Source: Mycobacterium sp. MFM001
GTDB lineage: Bacteria; Actinomycetota; Actinomycetes; Mycobacteriales; Mycobacteriaceae
Direction of reading: 5' to 3'
Assembly (NCBI RefSeq): GCF_003402475.1
Contig: NZ_BFAB01000003.1
Span: 124,001 to 188,000 of the forward strand
Length of the DNA stretch: 64,000 bases
The notes under the pieces were generated by a model. The model had not been told where the DNA came from. It saw only the letters and a program-made list of their open reading frames with translations, and did no database searches. Shown piece by piece: positions 63,332 to 64,000 of this stretch; position 1 is the first letter of the stretch; each line of letters opens with the position of its first letter. Made by a program: the position numbers and the translations under genes.

Positions 63332-64000
63332 TTATCGAGCACCCAGCACTTCGCCGATGTACATAGCAACCGCAGCGACACTAGCGATAGTTCCCGGATA
63401 GTCCATCCGGGTGGGCCCCAGTACACCCATCCCGCCGTAAACGGTGTCCGAGGTTCCGTAGGCGGTGGACACCACTGCTGCACCCGCTATCTGCTCGGCT
63501 TCGGTCTCGTGGCCGATGCGTACCGTCACTTTGCCGGCTTCCTGCTGCGCGGCCAGCAGTCGCAACACCACGACCTGCTCCTCGAGAGCTTCCAGAATCG
63601 ACCGCAGCGAACCGCCGAAATCGGCGGTGTTCCGGGTCAGGTTGGCCGTTCCGCCCAGCAGCAGCCGTTCTTCGGTGTGCTCGACCAGCGACTCCAGCAA
63701 CACCGTCGCCGAGCGGCCGACCGCGTCCGACAGGCTGTTGGTTTGCCCGCCGTGTCCGTTGAGCTGTCCGGCCAGCTCGGCGACCGCGGCCGAGGCCGCC
63801 GAGAGCTTTTTGCCCTCCAGCGCCTGGCCGAGCATTTCCCGCAGCTGGGAGAGCTGATGGTCGTCGATGACGTCGCCGAGTTCGACGACGCGCTGGTCGA
63901 CCCGGCCGGTGTCGGTGATCACCACCATCAGCAGCCGCGCGGGTGTCAGCGCGATCACTTCCAGGTGCCGCACGGTCGACGTCGACAGCGTCGGGTACTG
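63332..64000 (-). CDS. hrcA: Heat-inducible repressor HrcA (C-terminal part, cut by window end)
   Basis: The C-terminal 222 residues of HrcA (Rv2374c); the N-terminal winged helix lies beyond position 64000. The visible part has the GAF-like dimer domain ending [21 protein letters not shown], whose core [10 protein letters not shown] is the family signature. HrcA represses groE and dnaJ-type genes through CIRCE elements, none of which is inside the window. Confidence 0.95.
   Translation of the reverse strand, partial: QYPTLSTSTVRHLEVIALTPARLLMVVITDTGRVDQRVVELGDVIDDHQLSQLREMLGQALEGKKLSAASAAVAELAGQLNGHGGQTNSLSDAVGRSATVLLESLVEHTEERLLLGGTANLTRNTADFGGSLRSILEALEEQVVVLRLLAAQQEAGKVTVRIGHETEAEQIAGAAVVSTAYGTSDTVYGGMGVLGPTRMDYPGTIASVAAVAMYIGEVLGAR

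Overview
The window reads as mycobacterial chromosome. It is GC-rich, uses many GTG and some TTG starts, and its second half follows the gene order I know from Mycobacterium tuberculosis: tldE/tldD, uspABC, an ECF transporter with a divergent MarR gene, asnT, dnaG, dgt, glyS, smtB, furB/zur, uppS, recO, amiA2, era, ybeY, phoH, rsmE, dnaJ2, hrcA. An MPT64-like secreted protein and an F420-type (Ddn-like) protein agree. The species is not M. tuberculosis: it carries an assimilatory nitrate reductase/flavoprotein fusion and a large P450/CoA-transferase catabolic island.

Layout. 1-5.2 kb: a minus-strand operon (SDR, acetoacetate decarboxylase-like, two amidohydrolases) divergent from an IclR regulator. 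5.2-7.5 kb: MPT64-like protein, a vapBC toxin-antitoxin pair, a ferritin-like protein and a small acidic protein. 7.5-20.8 kb: the catabolic island. Its minus-strand part encodes P450, amidohydrolase, aldehyde dehydrogenase and CoA-transferase, followed by a second P450 with TetR. A TetR gene then separates this from a plus-strand operon: double CoA-transferase, 3Fe-4S ferredoxin, NDMA-type zinc alcohol dehydrogenase, limonene-epoxide-hydrolase-like protein and Ddn-like protein. The set implies hydroxylation of a hydrophobic, possibly terpenoid or steroid-like, substrate, oxidation of alcohol to acid, and CoA activation. Two near-identical 21-bp sites, each over a -35 box, probably let the central TetR control both arms.

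20.8-31.6 kb: tRNA(CAT), a small ORF, an AhpD-like protein, TldE/TldD, the UspABC amino-sugar importer and an ECF transporter with a divergent MarR. 31.6-41.3 kb: an FHA/ABC transporter with degenerate ATPase motifs, a VIT-family metal transporter, an acyl-CoA oxidase-like enzyme and the nitrate reductase fusion. 41.3-43.3 kb: a TnpB-like RuvC protein whose 3' end runs into a tRNA-like, hairpin-rich segment, lying directly downstream of asnT. 43.3-64 kb: conserved housekeeping genes for replication, tRNA charging, zinc-responsive regulation, decaprenyl phosphate synthesis, ribosome maturation and heat shock. hrcA is cut by the window end.

Most start sites were chosen from Shine-Dalgarno spacing, overlap with neighbours, or fit to the family. 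Operators are by-eye palindromes and remain predictions. No CRISPR array, rRNA operon or complete insertion sequence with terminal repeats was seen.
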